Below are positions 34,865 to 42,768 of a stretch of 52,294 bases of DNA, in pieces. Every line of letters starts with the position of its first letter. The first letter of the stretch is position 1. A program made the translations under genes and the position numbers. This DNA is from a bacterium HR37 (GTDB taxonomy: Bacteria; Desulfobacterota_D; UBA1144; Nemesobacterales; CSP1-2), in assembly GCA_002898375.1 (NCBI GenBank), contig BEIN01000018.1, positions 1 through 52,294 of the forward strand, given 5' to 3'. The notes beneath the pieces are model-generated. The model was not told the origin of the DNA. It saw only the letters and a program-made list of their open reading frames with translations, and searched no databases.

Positions 34865-35486
34865 TAGGTTAAAAGGATAAAAGGTTAAAAGGATAAGAGG
34901 CTAATAGGCTAATAGGTTAAGAGGATAATAGGGTAATAGTAGGCTAAGAGGTTAAAAGGCTAAGAGGTTAAGAGGAAGAGGAGAAGGAGAGAAGGGGTGG
35001 CAAAGAGGTTTGAAGATCTGGAAGTATGGCAAAAGGCATATAGGCTTGCTGCTGAAGTTTATAAATCATTTTTTAACTGTAAGGATTTTGGTTTTAGGGA
35101 TCAGATTACGAGGTCTTCTCTTTCTATTCCCTCAAATATAGCAGAGGGGTTTGAAAGAAATACAAACAGGGAGTTTATCCATTTCCTTTACGTTGCAAAG
35201 GGATCTTGTGGGGAACTGAGAACCCAGCTTTATCTTGCTGTTGATATTGGCTATATAGAAGGGAAAAAAGGAAAAGAACTTATAGGCTTAGCTGAGGAGG
35301 TATCTTACATGCTTAACGCTCTTATCAAAAAACGAAAATCCTTTTAACCCCAACCTCTTTCCCCCTTATCCCTTAAACCTCTTTTCCCCTTAATCTCTTA
35401 TTTCTCTCTTATCCTCTTATCCTCTTAACCTCTTAGCCTCTTAATCTCTTATCCTCTTAACCTCTTAGTCTCTTAATCTCTTAACC
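34861..35486 (+). mobile_element. S23 element 2: four-helix-bundle gene between inverted octamer tracts
   Basis: The left tract (34866-34984) repeats 8-base units of the form GGNTAANA (GGTTAAAA, GGATAAGA, GGCTAAGA, GGTTAAGA). The right tract (35348-35486) repeats their reverse complement (TTAACCTC, TTAGCCTC, TTAATCTC, TTATCCTC). The right tract begins CCCCAACCTC immediately after the stop codon, the same motif as in element 1 although the repeats differ. Together the tracts could form a stem of about 100 bp with the gene in the loop. Confidence 0.62.
34997..35347 (+). CDS. Four-helix-bundle protein of the 23S rRNA intervening-sequence (S23) family, second copy
   Basis: A 116-aa protein with KRFEDLEVWQKAYRLAAEVYKS, DFGFRDQITRSSLSIPSNIAEGFERNTNREFIHFL and AKGSCGELRTQLYLAVDIGYIEGKK, all family hallmarks. 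It aligns end to end with the copy at 24611 but is clearly divergent, so it is not a recent duplication. Start is GTG 34997 behind the purine-rich GAGAAGGAGAGAAGGG, which is also the inner part of the left repeat tract and can pair with the pyrimidine-rich right tract. Confidence 0.88.
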   Translation: MAKRFEDLEVWQKAYRLAAEVYKSFFNCKDFGFRDQITRSSLSIPSNIAEGFERNTNREFIHFLYVAKGSCGELRTQLYLAVDIGYIEGKKGKELIGLAEEVSYMLNALIKKRKSF

Positions 35487-35488
35487 TA

Positions 35489-36262
35489 ATGAAAATGAAC
35501 AAATACATATTAAACATGCGAGTTGACTACACTACCCTTGAAGATGCTACCGGTAGGGTTATAGACCTTGCTCTAAACGGTAGGGGCGGCTATGTCTGTG
35601 TGGCTACAACACACATGGTTATGGAGGCATTTGATAACCCGGATTTTAGAGAGATTGTAAACTCTTCATACCTTGTTACCCCGGATGGTATGCCGCTTGT
35701 CTGGGGGCTTAGGCTTCTTGGGATTAAAGGTGCAGAAAGGGTATACGGGCCAGCACTTACCCCTGCCATATGTAAAGAGGCATCTAAAAGGGGTATACCT
35801 GTTGGCTTTTACGGTGGAAGTGAAGTTGTTCTTAAAAGGATGATTGAGAATCTTAGGTCCAGGTTTCCGGGGCTAAAGGTTGCATATGCATTTAGCCCAC
35901 CGTTTAGAAGGTTAACAGATGAAGAGGATAAAAGGGTTGTTTGGGAGATAAATTCTTCTGGTGCAAGGATACTATTTGTCGGACTTGGCTGCCCAAAACA
36001 GGAGTGGTGGATGGCTGAGCATAAAGATAGAATAAAAGCGGTTATGATTGGGGTTGGAGCGGCATTTGATTTTATAGCCGGGGTAAAACCACAGGCACCC
36101 TCCTGGATGCAACGTATGGGACTTGAGTGGCTTTTTAGGCTGATTACGGAGCCAAGAAGGCTCTGGAAGAGATACCTCTATCACGGCCCGAGGTTTGTTT
36201 ACCACTTTGGAAAGCAGCTTCTTTTGCATTCTCTTAGGGGAAGCAAGGGGTATCTGGATTAA
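35489..36262 (+). CDS. WecG/TagA/CpsF-family glycosyltransferase
   Basis: GT26 transferase (257 aa) that adds a sugar such as ManNAcA or glucose to a lipid-linked acceptor. Hallmarks are VATTHMVMEAFDNPDFREIVNSSYLVTPDGMPLVW, YGPALTPAI, GFYGGSEVVLKRM and VGLGCPKQEWWMAEH, plus the C-terminal basic PRRLWKRYLYHGPRF that binds membrane. Codon style returns to that of the host. The ATG lies only 3 bp after the S23 element 2 tract, with no ribosome binding site visible, so its native leader has been displaced. Confidence 0.9.
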   Translation: MKMNKYILNMRVDYTTLEDATGRVIDLALNGRGGYVCVATTHMVMEAFDNPDFREIVNSSYLVTPDGMPLVWGLRLLGIKGAERVYGPALTPAICKEASKRGIPVGFYGGSEVVLKRMIENLRSRFPGLKVAYAFSPPFRRLTDEEDKRVVWEINSSGARILFVGLGCPKQEWWMAEHKDRIKAVMIGVGAAFDFIAGVKPQAPSWMQRMGLEWLFRLITEPRRLWKRYLYHGPRFVYHFGKQLLLHSLRGSKGYLD

Positions 36263-36414
36263 GTTGAGGTAATCACTTCTTTGGCAATTTCCTTCTCTAC
36301 CTCTTCCCTTATCTTTTTAAAGTCCTCTGGTTTTCTCCGTGGTGCTACTTTACCAGAGTTTTCTTCCAGCTTTGAACGAATGGGAATGCTTTTAAGTTCG
36401 TTATCCTTTAACAT
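36259..36414 (-). CDS. Small antitoxin-like protein, orphan
   Basis: A 51-aa frame from ATG 36414 reads MLKDNELKSIPIRSKLEEN then KVAPRRKPEDFKKIREEVEKEIAKEV. Short basic/acidic helices of this type resemble antitoxins that accompany PIN toxins in related bacteria. There is AAGGG just before the ATG. Its 3' end overlaps the TagA-type gene's stop by 4 bp, and no toxin gene adjoins it. Function is inferred from resemblance only. Confidence 0.45.
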   Translation of the reverse strand: MLKDNELKSIPIRSKLEENSGKVAPRRKPEDFKKIREEVEKEIAKEVITST

Positions 36415-36536
36415 CGCCCTTATTTTATAGATAAGATTGTAAATTTCAACTTAAGGTTAAAAAACACTATGGTCTTGGACTTGTTTTTAGTTCTAGGAAA
36501 GAGCTTTTTCCGCAACGAAAGAAGGGGGAAACAAAC

Positions 36537-37694
36537 ATGAAAAGGGCTTTAATAACGGGTATTACAGGTCAGGATGGCTCTTATATGGCGGAGCTGCTTT
36601 TATCTAAGGGTTATGAGGTTCACGGCATAATACGCAGGGCAAGCACTTTTAACACCCATAGGATTGACCACATATACGTGGACCCGCATGAAAAGGATGC
36701 CAGGTTTTTTCTTCATTACGGGGATTTAAGTGACTCCGGAACCGTTACAAGGATTGTCTACGAGGTAGATCCTGATGAGATATACCATCTTGGGGCTCAA
36801 AGCCATGTAAGGGTAAGCTTTGAGCTTCCAGAGTACACAGGGGAGATAACCGCCCTTGGAACAACAAGGATACTTGAGGCGGTAAGGAAGAGTGGAAGAA
36901 GGATAAGGTTCTATCAGGCATCAAGCAGTGAGATGTTTGGTGCATCTCCTCCTCCACAGAGTGAAAAGACCCCATTTTACCCAAGAAGCCCTTATGCTGC
37001 TGCAAAGCTTTACGCTCACTGGATGACGGTTAACTACAGGGAGGCATACGGTGTATTTGCATGCAGTGGGATACTCTTTAACCACGAAAGCCCAAGGAGA
37101 GGGGAAACATTTGTTACAAGAAAGGTAACGCGGGCTGTTGCAAATATCCTTCGTGGGAGTCAGAAGAGGCTCTACCTTGGAAACCTGAATGCAAAAAGGG
37201 ATTGGGGATTTGCTCCTGAATACATGGAGGTCGTATGGCTTATGATGCAGCAGGAGGTACCTGAGGACTACGTTATAGGAACGGGGGAGAGCCACTCGGT
37301 AAGGGAGTTTGTGGAGAGTGCGTTTTCCTATGCAGGGGTAGAGATTGAGTGGAGGGGTAGAGGGGTTAATGAAAAAGGTATAGTAAAGAGTGTGGAGACG
37401 GTTTGGGATGGTGTTGTTAAAGTGGGTGATGTTATAATAGAGATAGACCCTAGGTATTTTAGACCAACTGAGGTTGAGCACCTAAGGGCTGATATAACAA
37501 AGGCAAGACAGATGCTAGGGTGGGAGCCTAGAACGAGTTTTTACGAGCTTGTAAAGATTATGGTTGACTACGATATGAAGCTTCTGGGATTGGAGCCAAA
37601 GGGGGAGGGGATAAAGATATCAACGGAAAAGGGTTTTGGTTACACAAACCATGATGTCTCTTTTTATGAAAGAATAAGGGAAGGCGGTAGATGA
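36537..37694 (+). CDS. gmd: GDP-mannose 4,6-dehydratase
   Basis: Makes GDP-4-keto-6-deoxymannose. NADP motif [15 protein letters not shown] (residues 8-22), the [17 protein letters not shown] segment, the [32 protein letters not shown] active-site region with Tyr/Lys, and [16 protein letters not shown] are all characteristic. Length 385 aa is standard. Followed by fcl with an ATGA overlap. Confidence 0.96.
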   Translation: MKRALITGITGQDGSYMAELLLSKGYEVHGIIRRASTFNTHRIDHIYVDPHEKDARFFLHYGDLSDSGTVTRIVYEVDPDEIYHLGAQSHVRVSFELPEYTGEITALGTTRILEAVRKSGRRIRFYQASSSEMFGASPPPQSEKTPFYPRSPYAAAKLYAHWMTVNYREAYGVFACSGILFNHESPRRGETFVTRKVTRAVANILRGSQKRLYLGNLNAKRDWGFAPEYMEVVWLMMQQEVPEDYVIGTGESHSVREFVESAFSYAGVEIEWRGRGVNEKGIVKSVETVWDGVVKVGDVIIEIDPRYFRPTEVEHLRADITKARQMLGWEPRTSFYELVKIMVDYDMKLLGLEPKGEGIKISTEKGFGYTNHDVSFYERIREGGR

Positions 37695-38755
37695 AGCGTT
37701 TGGATAAGATTTATGTTGCTGGGCATAGAGGGCTTGTGGGCTCTTCTATAAAGAGGAGGCTTGATTTTAGAGGGTACGGTAATCTCGTTTTTAAAACTAG
37801 TGCTGAGCTTGATCTAAGAAGACAGAGAGAAACTGAGAGCTTCTTTGAGAAGGAAAAGCCAGATTACGTGTTTCTTGCTGCTGCAAAGGTGGGAGGGATT
37901 CTTGCCAATGATACCTACAGAGCAGAGTTTATATACGATAACATCATGATAGCTGCAAACGTTATACACTCTGCCTACAGATACGGGGTAAAAAAGCTTC
38001 TAAACCTTGGCTCTTCGTGTATATATCCAAAGTTTGCTCCCCAGCCTTTAAAGGAGGACTACCTCCTTACGGGAGGTCTGGAGCCGACAAACGAGCCATA
38101 TGCCATTGCAAAAATATCAGCTATAAAGCTCTGTAGATACTACAACGAACAGTATGGAACCAACTTCATATCCGTTATGCCAACCAATCTATACGGGCCT
38201 AACGATAATTTTAATCTCGAAACAGCCCACGTTCTGCCAGCCCTTATAAGAAAGTTCCACCTTGCAAAGCTGCTTAGGAAAAGGGATTTTCCATCCATTG
38301 TAAGGGATGTAAAGAGGTATAGGCTGGGATTTGGAATTGATGGGAAAATAAACTACGAGGATGAAGACTCACTAACGTTAGCCCTTAAGAAACTCGGTAT
38401 CACCCGTGATTACGTTCTCCTCTGGGGTAGTGGAGAGGTCTACAGGGAGTTTTTGTATGTGGATGATCTTTCGGATGCATGTATATTCCTTATAGAAAAC
38501 TACGACTACAGGGATATAGGAGAGTTTATAAACATTGGGGTTGGTGAGGATATCAAGGTAAAAGAGCTTGCAGGGATTATAAGGGACATTGTTGGGTTTG
38601 AGGGCGATATAAGACACGACCTTTCAAAGCCAGACGGCACACCAAGAAAGCTTTTGGATGTATCGAGGATAAGGAAACTCGGGTGGGAACCAAAGGTTGG
38701 TTTAAAAGAAGGGTTAACACTAACTTATAACTGGTATCTGGAACAAACAAAATAA
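37691..38755 (+). CDS. fcl: GDP-L-fucose synthase
   Basis: Epimerase/reductase converting the Gmd product to GDP-L-fucose. It has [25 protein letters not shown], the [18 protein letters not shown] segment and catalytic [12 protein letters not shown]. At 354 aa it is about 40 residues longer than E. coli Fcl because of an insertion around residues 195-240 ([21 protein letters not shown]). This form is known in other bacteria. Together with gmd it supplies fucose to the polysaccharide. Confidence 0.95.
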   Translation: MKRLDKIYVAGHRGLVGSSIKRRLDFRGYGNLVFKTSAELDLRRQRETESFFEKEKPDYVFLAAAKVGGILANDTYRAEFIYDNIMIAANVIHSAYRYGVKKLLNLGSSCIYPKFAPQPLKEDYLLTGGLEPTNEPYAIAKISAIKLCRYYNEQYGTNFISVMPTNLYGPNDNFNLETAHVLPALIRKFHLAKLLRKRDFPSIVRDVKRYRLGFGIDGKINYEDEDSLTLALKKLGITRDYVLLWGSGEVYREFLYVDDLSDACIFLIENYDYRDIGEFINIGVGEDIKVKELAGIIRDIVGFEGDIRHDLSKPDGTPRKLLDVSRIRKLGWEPKVGLKEGLTLTYNWYLEQTK

Positions 38756-38835
38756 CCTGTACACACACAGTTAACACAATTTAGATGGATGTGTACTCTA
38801 TGACAATAGCAAGCAGGCTAAAGTAAAAATGCGCT

Positions 38836-39312
38836 ATGAGAATATATTTAGATTTGTGTGTTTATAATAGACCCTTTGACTATCAAGGACAAGAAAGAAT
38901 AGCACTGGAAACGAGTGCTTTTATTTATATCCTTGAGTTAGTTGAAAAAGGTAAGCATACCTTGGTTATATCGGATGCACTTATATATGAAAATAACAAA
39001 AATTCTAATGAGCAAAGAAGGTTAAGGGTGTCATCTTATTTTAAATTAGCAAAAGAGTACGTTGAGATTGAAGATTCAGATATAGAAAGAGTAGGTTTTC
39101 TTAAGAAGCTTGGTTTTTTTGATATAGACGCTTTGCATATAGCTATTTCTGAAAGAGTAAAGGTGGATTGCTTTGTTACATGTGATGATGAGATAGTAAA
39201 AATTTACAAGAAACATCATAAAAAAATAAATGTTAAAATATTAAGCTTAATGGAGTTTGTGGCAGGGGAGGTAAATGGTAATGGGAACCAGTCTGGCAGA
39301 AATAAAGTTTAA
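38836..39312 (+). CDS. PIN-domain toxin (VapC-like nuclease)
   Basis: A 158-aa PIN protein. The first acidic residue lies in MRIYLDLCVYNRPFD, later ones in ETSAFIYILEL, DIDALHIA and VTCDDEIVKIY. It should be an RNA-cleaving toxin. The next gene overlaps and is the probable antitoxin. The C-terminal YKKHHKKINVKILSLMEF is nearly repeated in the relic at 24333-24437. The flanks carry weak ACAC-rich sequence (38758-38790 and 39481-39520). Confidence 0.82.
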   Translation: MRIYLDLCVYNRPFDYQGQERIALETSAFIYILELVEKGKHTLVISDALIYENNKNSNEQRRLRVSSYFKLAKEYVEIEDSDIERVGFLKKLGFFDIDALHIAISERVKVDCFVTCDDEIVKIYKKHHKKINVKILSLMEFVAGEVNGNGNQSGRNKV

Positions 39313-39481
39313 AGGATGGATGGCACTGGTAAAGGAGCTTGGATACGCTGGAGCTACCAAGTTTATCCTTATCTACGAACCGGGGGCAGGAGACTATACA
39401 AAGGAAAGAAAAGAGGTATTTAAAGATGTTTCTATTGAAGAGATAGCAGAGGAAATAAGGAAAACTAAAAACAAACGGTAA
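39281..39481 (+). CDS. Probable antitoxin partner of the PIN toxin
   Basis: A 66-aa protein (MGTSLAEIKFKGWMALVKELGYAGATKFILIYEPG then YTKERKEVFKDVSIEEIAEEIRKTK). It overlaps the PIN gene by 32 bp, which is the toxin-first order seen for this type of pair. GGGGAGG at 39265-39271 fits ATG 39281 better than ATG 39275. No DNA-binding motif is obvious. Confidence 0.6.
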   Translation: MGTSLAEIKFKGWMALVKELGYAGATKFILIYEPGAGDYTKERKEVFKDVSIEEIAEEIRKTKNKR

Positions 39482-39542
39482 ACACGTATCCGGTACACTC
39501 AACAAACACAGCAAACTCAAAGCCTTTACAATATCCTTCCCC

Positions 39543-39653
39543 ATGTGTGTCAATTTAAAAAAGAGAAAAAACACTGTTCTTGATGAGAAGCCTGTTAAGG
39601 AAGCATTAAGGCCTAGCAAGATAAAAACAAAAAACCGGTTAATCCAGCTAACG
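39543..39653 (+). pseudogene. Relic of a VapB-type antitoxin gene
   Basis: ATG 39543 opens a frame reading CVNLKKRKNTVLDEKPVKEAL then PSKIKTKNRLIQLT, close to the VapB pattern (NxVLDEKLVKEALKLSKxKTKxELIxLAL). Homology ends near 39653, where the frame runs into the 3' end of the convergent ligase gene, and no VapC follows. Confidence 0.5.
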
Positions 39654-41021
39654 CACCGAGCGCATAATAGCTCCTGTAAGACCAAAGAGGAAGGCAAAGT
39701 AGAAGGCGTTTGAAGGGATGTGGAGGTTAAAGTCTGCAAGGCTGTGGATAAGGATGGATACGATTCCGGATAAAGCCCCAAGCAGGATAAAGAAGTAAAA
39801 CTCATCACCCTTTTTTGAGAAGAAAGAGAGTGCCCTAAAGGATGAGGAAAAGAAAGTTAAAAGTGCGGCTATAACAAGCAGGAATCCAGCAATTCCTGTC
39901 TCTGCTATTAGTTGAAGCCAGTCGTTATGTGCGTAGATGTATCTAAGAGGTGCTTCCATGTGTTTTTTGTAAAGCGGGTATATGTAGCTAAACGTTCCAA
40001 AGCCACTTCCAAAGAGTGGAAAGTCTTTTACTATGCTTAGCATGTCCCTCCATACAAGCGTTCTAATCGGTGCATCCTCTTCTATCTTTAAAAACCTCTC
40101 TACCACCTGGTAAAGCCCTATCCATAGTGCATATAAAAGCGCAATTGTAAGGACAAGAAGAATCATCCATCCTCTGTGTGCTCCCTCTCTTTTTGTGCCA
40201 ATATATGCGAGGTAAAAGAAGATAAGGGCAAAGCCCTGGCTGAATATCCCCATCCTTGAGCCTGAAAGAATAAGGGCAAGAAGTGTTAGGGAGAAGATAA
40301 AGAGCATAAGCATCTGCTTTTGAAATACCTCTTCTGAGGCAACCCTTCTTAAAATACCCTCCCCTTTACCCCCTCTTAGGCTTCCCATAGAGAGAGTGTA
40401 TCCGAGGGCAAGGGGTATAGACATCTCAAGTAGGCCTGCAAAGTGGTTGTGGTTTACAAACGTTCCAGTTGCAAACCCTCTTTGCCCTCCAGCGTATTGG
40501 TATATACCGTATATTGACTCAAGAAGGACTATGCCAAGAACCGGAATCAAAACCCTCTTTATGTCCTTTCTGGTTCTAAACACCCACGATACCAGAAACC
40601 CGAAGGAAACGTAGCCAAGGAGCTCAAGCGTGTGTATCCACGTTGTGTGTGGATAGATGCTTATTGTAAAGAAGAGCTCTTCTTTTGGGTGTCCTATGGT
40701 TGATAGGGCTTTTAGGTTGTCTCTCCATATGTGGAGGCTCTTTTCGGACAGGATGGATAGGATGAAACCGGGAAGGGGAAGGATCTGAAACAGGCAAAGT
40801 GCTATGAACGCAAAGAGGGGAAGGCTTCCTTTGCCTGCAATTATCCTTTCCTCTCCCCTTAGCACCTTAAAAAGCCAGAGGGTAAGTGTAAGGAAAGAAA
40901 CCGCAAGGAGAAGGTATCTTGACCATGACTCAACGCTTCCTATGGGAAGGGGGGAAAAAACAAGGATAAAGATGCAAAGAACGTATATAAGCCCCCTTGT
41001 AAGATCCCTTTTCTTTTCCAT
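39648..41021 (-). CDS. O-antigen ligase / Wzy-family membrane protein
   Basis: A 457-aa protein with about 12 hydrophobic segments and the Wzy_C signature region: GTFVNHNHFAGLLEMSIPLALGY, LILSGSRMGIFSQG and YAHNDWLQLIAETGIAGFLLVIAAL. Host-like codons. It is transcribed against the polysaccharide operon. It may be the WaaL-type ligase, or a second polymerase, complementing the cassette-encoded Wzy at 32299. Confidence 0.82.
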   Translation of the reverse strand: MEKKRDLTRGLIYVLCIFILVFSPLPIGSVESWSRYLLLAVSFLTLTLWLFKVLRGEERIIAGKGSLPLFAFIALCLFQILPLPGFILSILSEKSLHIWRDNLKALSTIGHPKEELFFTISIYPHTTWIHTLELLGYVSFGFLVSWVFRTRKDIKRVLIPVLGIVLLESIYGIYQYAGGQRGFATGTFVNHNHFAGLLEMSIPLALGYTLSMGSLRGGKGEGILRRVASEEVFQKQMLMLFIFSLTLLALILSGSRMGIFSQGFALIFFYLAYIGTKREGAHRGWMILLVLTIALLYALWIGLYQVVERFLKIEEDAPIRTLVWRDMLSIVKDFPLFGSGFGTFSYIYPLYKKHMEAPLRYIYAHNDWLQLIAETGIAGFLLVIAALLTFFSSSFRALSFFSKKGDEFYFFILLGALSGIVSILIHSLADFNLHIPSNAFYFAFLFGLTGAIMRSVR

Positions 41022-41157
41022 GATTGAGTAGAAATTATAATCTCTAACTGGGGTTTGCCAAACACCTTGTTGACTTTAGAGGGAAATTGTAAGAGCTAAA
41101 AAAGAAAGGTTACTTCTGATTCTATTATCTATTCGAATTTGAATCAAGGCTTACTTC

Positions 41158-41199
41158 TTGAATGTTTTACCATCTAAATATATAATTGTATAGTTATAT
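41158..41199 (+). promoter_or_regulatory. Promoter and overlapping palindromic operator of the ArsR gene
   Basis: TTGAAT (41158-41163), a 17-base spacer and TATAAT (41181-41186). The inverted repeat ATATAA (41180-41185)/TTATAT (41194-41199) overlaps the -10, as expected for an autoregulated ArsR/SmtB repressor. A second imperfect palindrome (ATTCGAATTTGAAT, 41131-41144) lies upstream. Confidence 0.7.
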
Positions 41200-41220
41200 T
41201 TTGATAAATAGGAGGTTTTA

Positions 41221-41535
41221 ATGCAGGGAGATAACCTCGCACTTAAGGCAAAACTCTTTAGGGGCTTTGCTGACCCCTCTCGTCTTGCGGTGCTTGAGGC
41301 CCTAAAGGACGGAGCAAGGTGTGTTTCTGAAGTTGTAGGGATTACGGGTCTTTCCCAGCCTAACGTATCAGCACACCTTTCCTGTCTTGAGGACTGCGGG
41401 CTTGTAAAGAAGAGAAAAAAAGGCAGATACGTCTACTATCAGATAGCAAACAAAAAGGTTTTAAGGCTCCTATCTCAGGCTGAAGAGATACTCTCTGAGG
41501 TGGGAGAAGAGGTGTATAAATGTACCAGGTACTAG
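41221..41535 (+). CDS. ArsR/SmtB-family repressor
   Basis: A 104-aa winged-helix metalloregulator. The DNA-recognition segment is TGLSQPNVSAHLSCLEDCGLVKKRKKGRYVYYQI. Cysteines in ARCVSEV, HLSCLEDC and the C-terminal YKCTRY could bind a thiophilic metal, as in CmtR (Cd/Pb), but the exact site type is uncertain. AGGAGG site. Overlaps the permease gene by 16 bp, so it should control it. Confidence 0.88.
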   Translation: MQGDNLALKAKLFRGFADPSRLAVLEALKDGARCVSEVVGITGLSQPNVSAHLSCLEDCGLVKKRKKGRYVYYQIANKKVLRLLSQAEEILSEVGEEVYKCTRY

Positions 41536-42455
41536 GTGTTACCGTGGTGTTTTTGGATACCTTGCTTCAGATACTAAAGGAGTTTTTATATCTAACCCTA
41601 AGTGTTAGCCCATACTTTCTTATGGGAGCTGCTTTTAGCTCAGCTTTACAGACTTATCTTAAGGGAGGGTTTGTATCCAGGTATGTGGGGAAAGGGGCTT
41701 TTTCCCTTCTAAATGCAAGCGTTCTTGGAGCTGTTCTTCCGGGCTGTGCCTGTGCTACAATCCCCATGGCAGAGGGGCTTAAAAGACTAGGGGCGGGTCT
41801 TGGAACCGTAACCGCATTTATCATGATATCACCCCTTTTAAGCCCCATTACCGTGCTTATTACCTATGGTATGCTTGGCTGGGAGATAACGGTGGCAAGG
41901 GTTTTCTTCTCCTTTGTTGGGGCTCTTTTAATAGGTCTTGTGCTAAACGGCCTTGAAAGATACGGGGTAGCTGGTTTTGGTATTAAGACCCATAATCCAA
42001 GGCTCATTCGGGGCCTTACCGTTAGGGAAGAGTCCTGTTATATCGAAGAAAACCAGGGTTTTTTTGGAAATCTTATATCAACTGTAAGGGAGCTTTTAAG
42101 GTACTTTCTTATAGGAATGCTTATTGCATCCGTTTTAACCACATTTGTTCCGGAGGGCTCTATTTCCAGGTACATGGTTGCTTCCGGGGTTTTAGCCTAT
42201 GTTGTGGCTGCTTTTGTGGGAATACCTCTTTACGTTTGTGAGGGAGAGGAGGTTCCGATAACGTTTGCACTTCTAAAGATGGGGCTTGGTGTTGGGCCTG
42301 CTTTTACCTTCCTTATGGGATCAGTGGGTACGTGTTTGCCAACGATAATTATGGCCCAAAAGATTATAGGTAAAAGAGCAGTTCTTCTCTATACGTTAAG
42401 CTGGTTTGTCTTTGCTATGGGTTCTGGGTTTTTGGTAAGCAAAGCCATCTTATAA
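41520..42455 (+). CDS. ArsP/DUF318-family permease
   Basis: A 311-aa protein with about eight transmembrane segments. The family core is VLPGCACATIPMAEGLKRLGAGLGTVTAFIMISPLLSPITVLITYGMLG, and a second half-repeat is AFVGIPLYVCEGEEVPITFALLKMGLGVGPAFTFLMGS. ArsP members export trivalent organoarsenicals, and related permeases have other, unclear substrates. Control by the overlapping ArsR-family gene supports metal or metalloid export. No arsM or arsC is in the window. Confidence 0.82.
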   Translation: MYQVLGVTVVFLDTLLQILKEFLYLTLSVSPYFLMGAAFSSALQTYLKGGFVSRYVGKGAFSLLNASVLGAVLPGCACATIPMAEGLKRLGAGLGTVTAFIMISPLLSPITVLITYGMLGWEITVARVFFSFVGALLIGLVLNGLERYGVAGFGIKTHNPRLIRGLTVREESCYIEENQGFFGNLISTVRELLRYFLIGMLIASVLTTFVPEGSISRYMVASGVLAYVVAAFVGIPLYVCEGEEVPITFALLKMGLGVGPAFTFLMGSVGTCLPTIIMAQKIIGKRAVLLYTLSWFVFAMGSGFLVSKAIL

Positions 42456-42464
42456 AATTTCCCC

Positions 42465-42496
42465 TTGACTTTCCACTAGACTGGAAGGGTTATAGT
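42465..42496 (+). promoter_or_regulatory. MerR/CueR-type operator-promoter
   Basis: TTGACT (42465-42470) and TATAGT (42491-42496) are 20 bases apart, the overlong spacer that MerR-family activators correct. The spacer contains CTTTCC-ACTAGACT-GGAAGG, close to the CueR/PbrR box (CCTTCC-N7/8-GGAAGG). It drives the small CxxC protein and the merR gene. Confidence 0.72.
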
Positions 42497-42532
42497 TTTT
42501 TTAGAACAATTAAACAAGGGAGGTGATAAGGT

Positions 42533-42706
42533 ATGGAGCCAAGAGAAAGGATATCTCTTTGTCCTGTGTGTGGGGCATGTCCGGAGGTAGAGGTTTACGA
42601 TGATGAGGTAAGAATAGGTGAAGAGGGAAACATGGTAAGGCTGAGTGTGGAGGAGTGGAACACGCTTGTTGATAAGATTCTAAGCGGTGAGCTAAAGAAG
42701 CTTTAA
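42533..42706 (+). CDS. Small CxxCxxC protein (57 aa), possible metal-binding peptide
   Basis: ATG 42533 with AAGGGAGGTGAT upstream. The sequence has SLCPVCGACPEVEVYDDEVRIG followed by an amphipathic helix ending GELKKL. Three closely spaced Cys suggest binding of Zn, Cu or another soft metal. It is the first gene behind the MerR-type promoter and before the MerR gene, so a metal-sequestering or chaperone role is a reasonable inference. I do not recognise a named family. Confidence 0.7.
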   Translation: MEPRERISLCPVCGACPEVEVYDDEVRIGEEGNMVRLSVEEWNTLVDKILSGELKKL

Positions 42707-42717
42707 GCTGCGTTATT

Positions 42718-42746
42718 GAGGAGGGTGGAGGTATTCCACCTTCCTC
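42718..42746 (+). other. Stable hairpin between the CxxC gene and merR
   Basis: A 12-bp stem, GAGGAGGGTGGA (42718-42729)/TCCACCTTCCTC (42735-42746), with one G-U and a 5-base loop. No U run follows (GTTTACAAAT), so it is more likely an RNA stabiliser or partial attenuator that lowers merR expression than a full terminator. Confidence 0.5.
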
Positions 42747-42768
42747 GTTTACAAATTGGGGTGCATCT

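Noticed and set aside
36921-37481. 186-aa minus-strand frame inside gmd
   Set aside because: Pure antisense of a strongly conserved gene.
39233-39808. 191-aa minus-strand frame
   Set aside because: It lies antisense to the PIN toxin, its partner and the VapB relic, and runs through intergenic DNA. No recognisable protein features.
42718-42746. Intrinsic terminator after the CxxC gene
   Set aside because: The stem is strong but is not followed by a U run; recorded as a hairpin of uncertain role.
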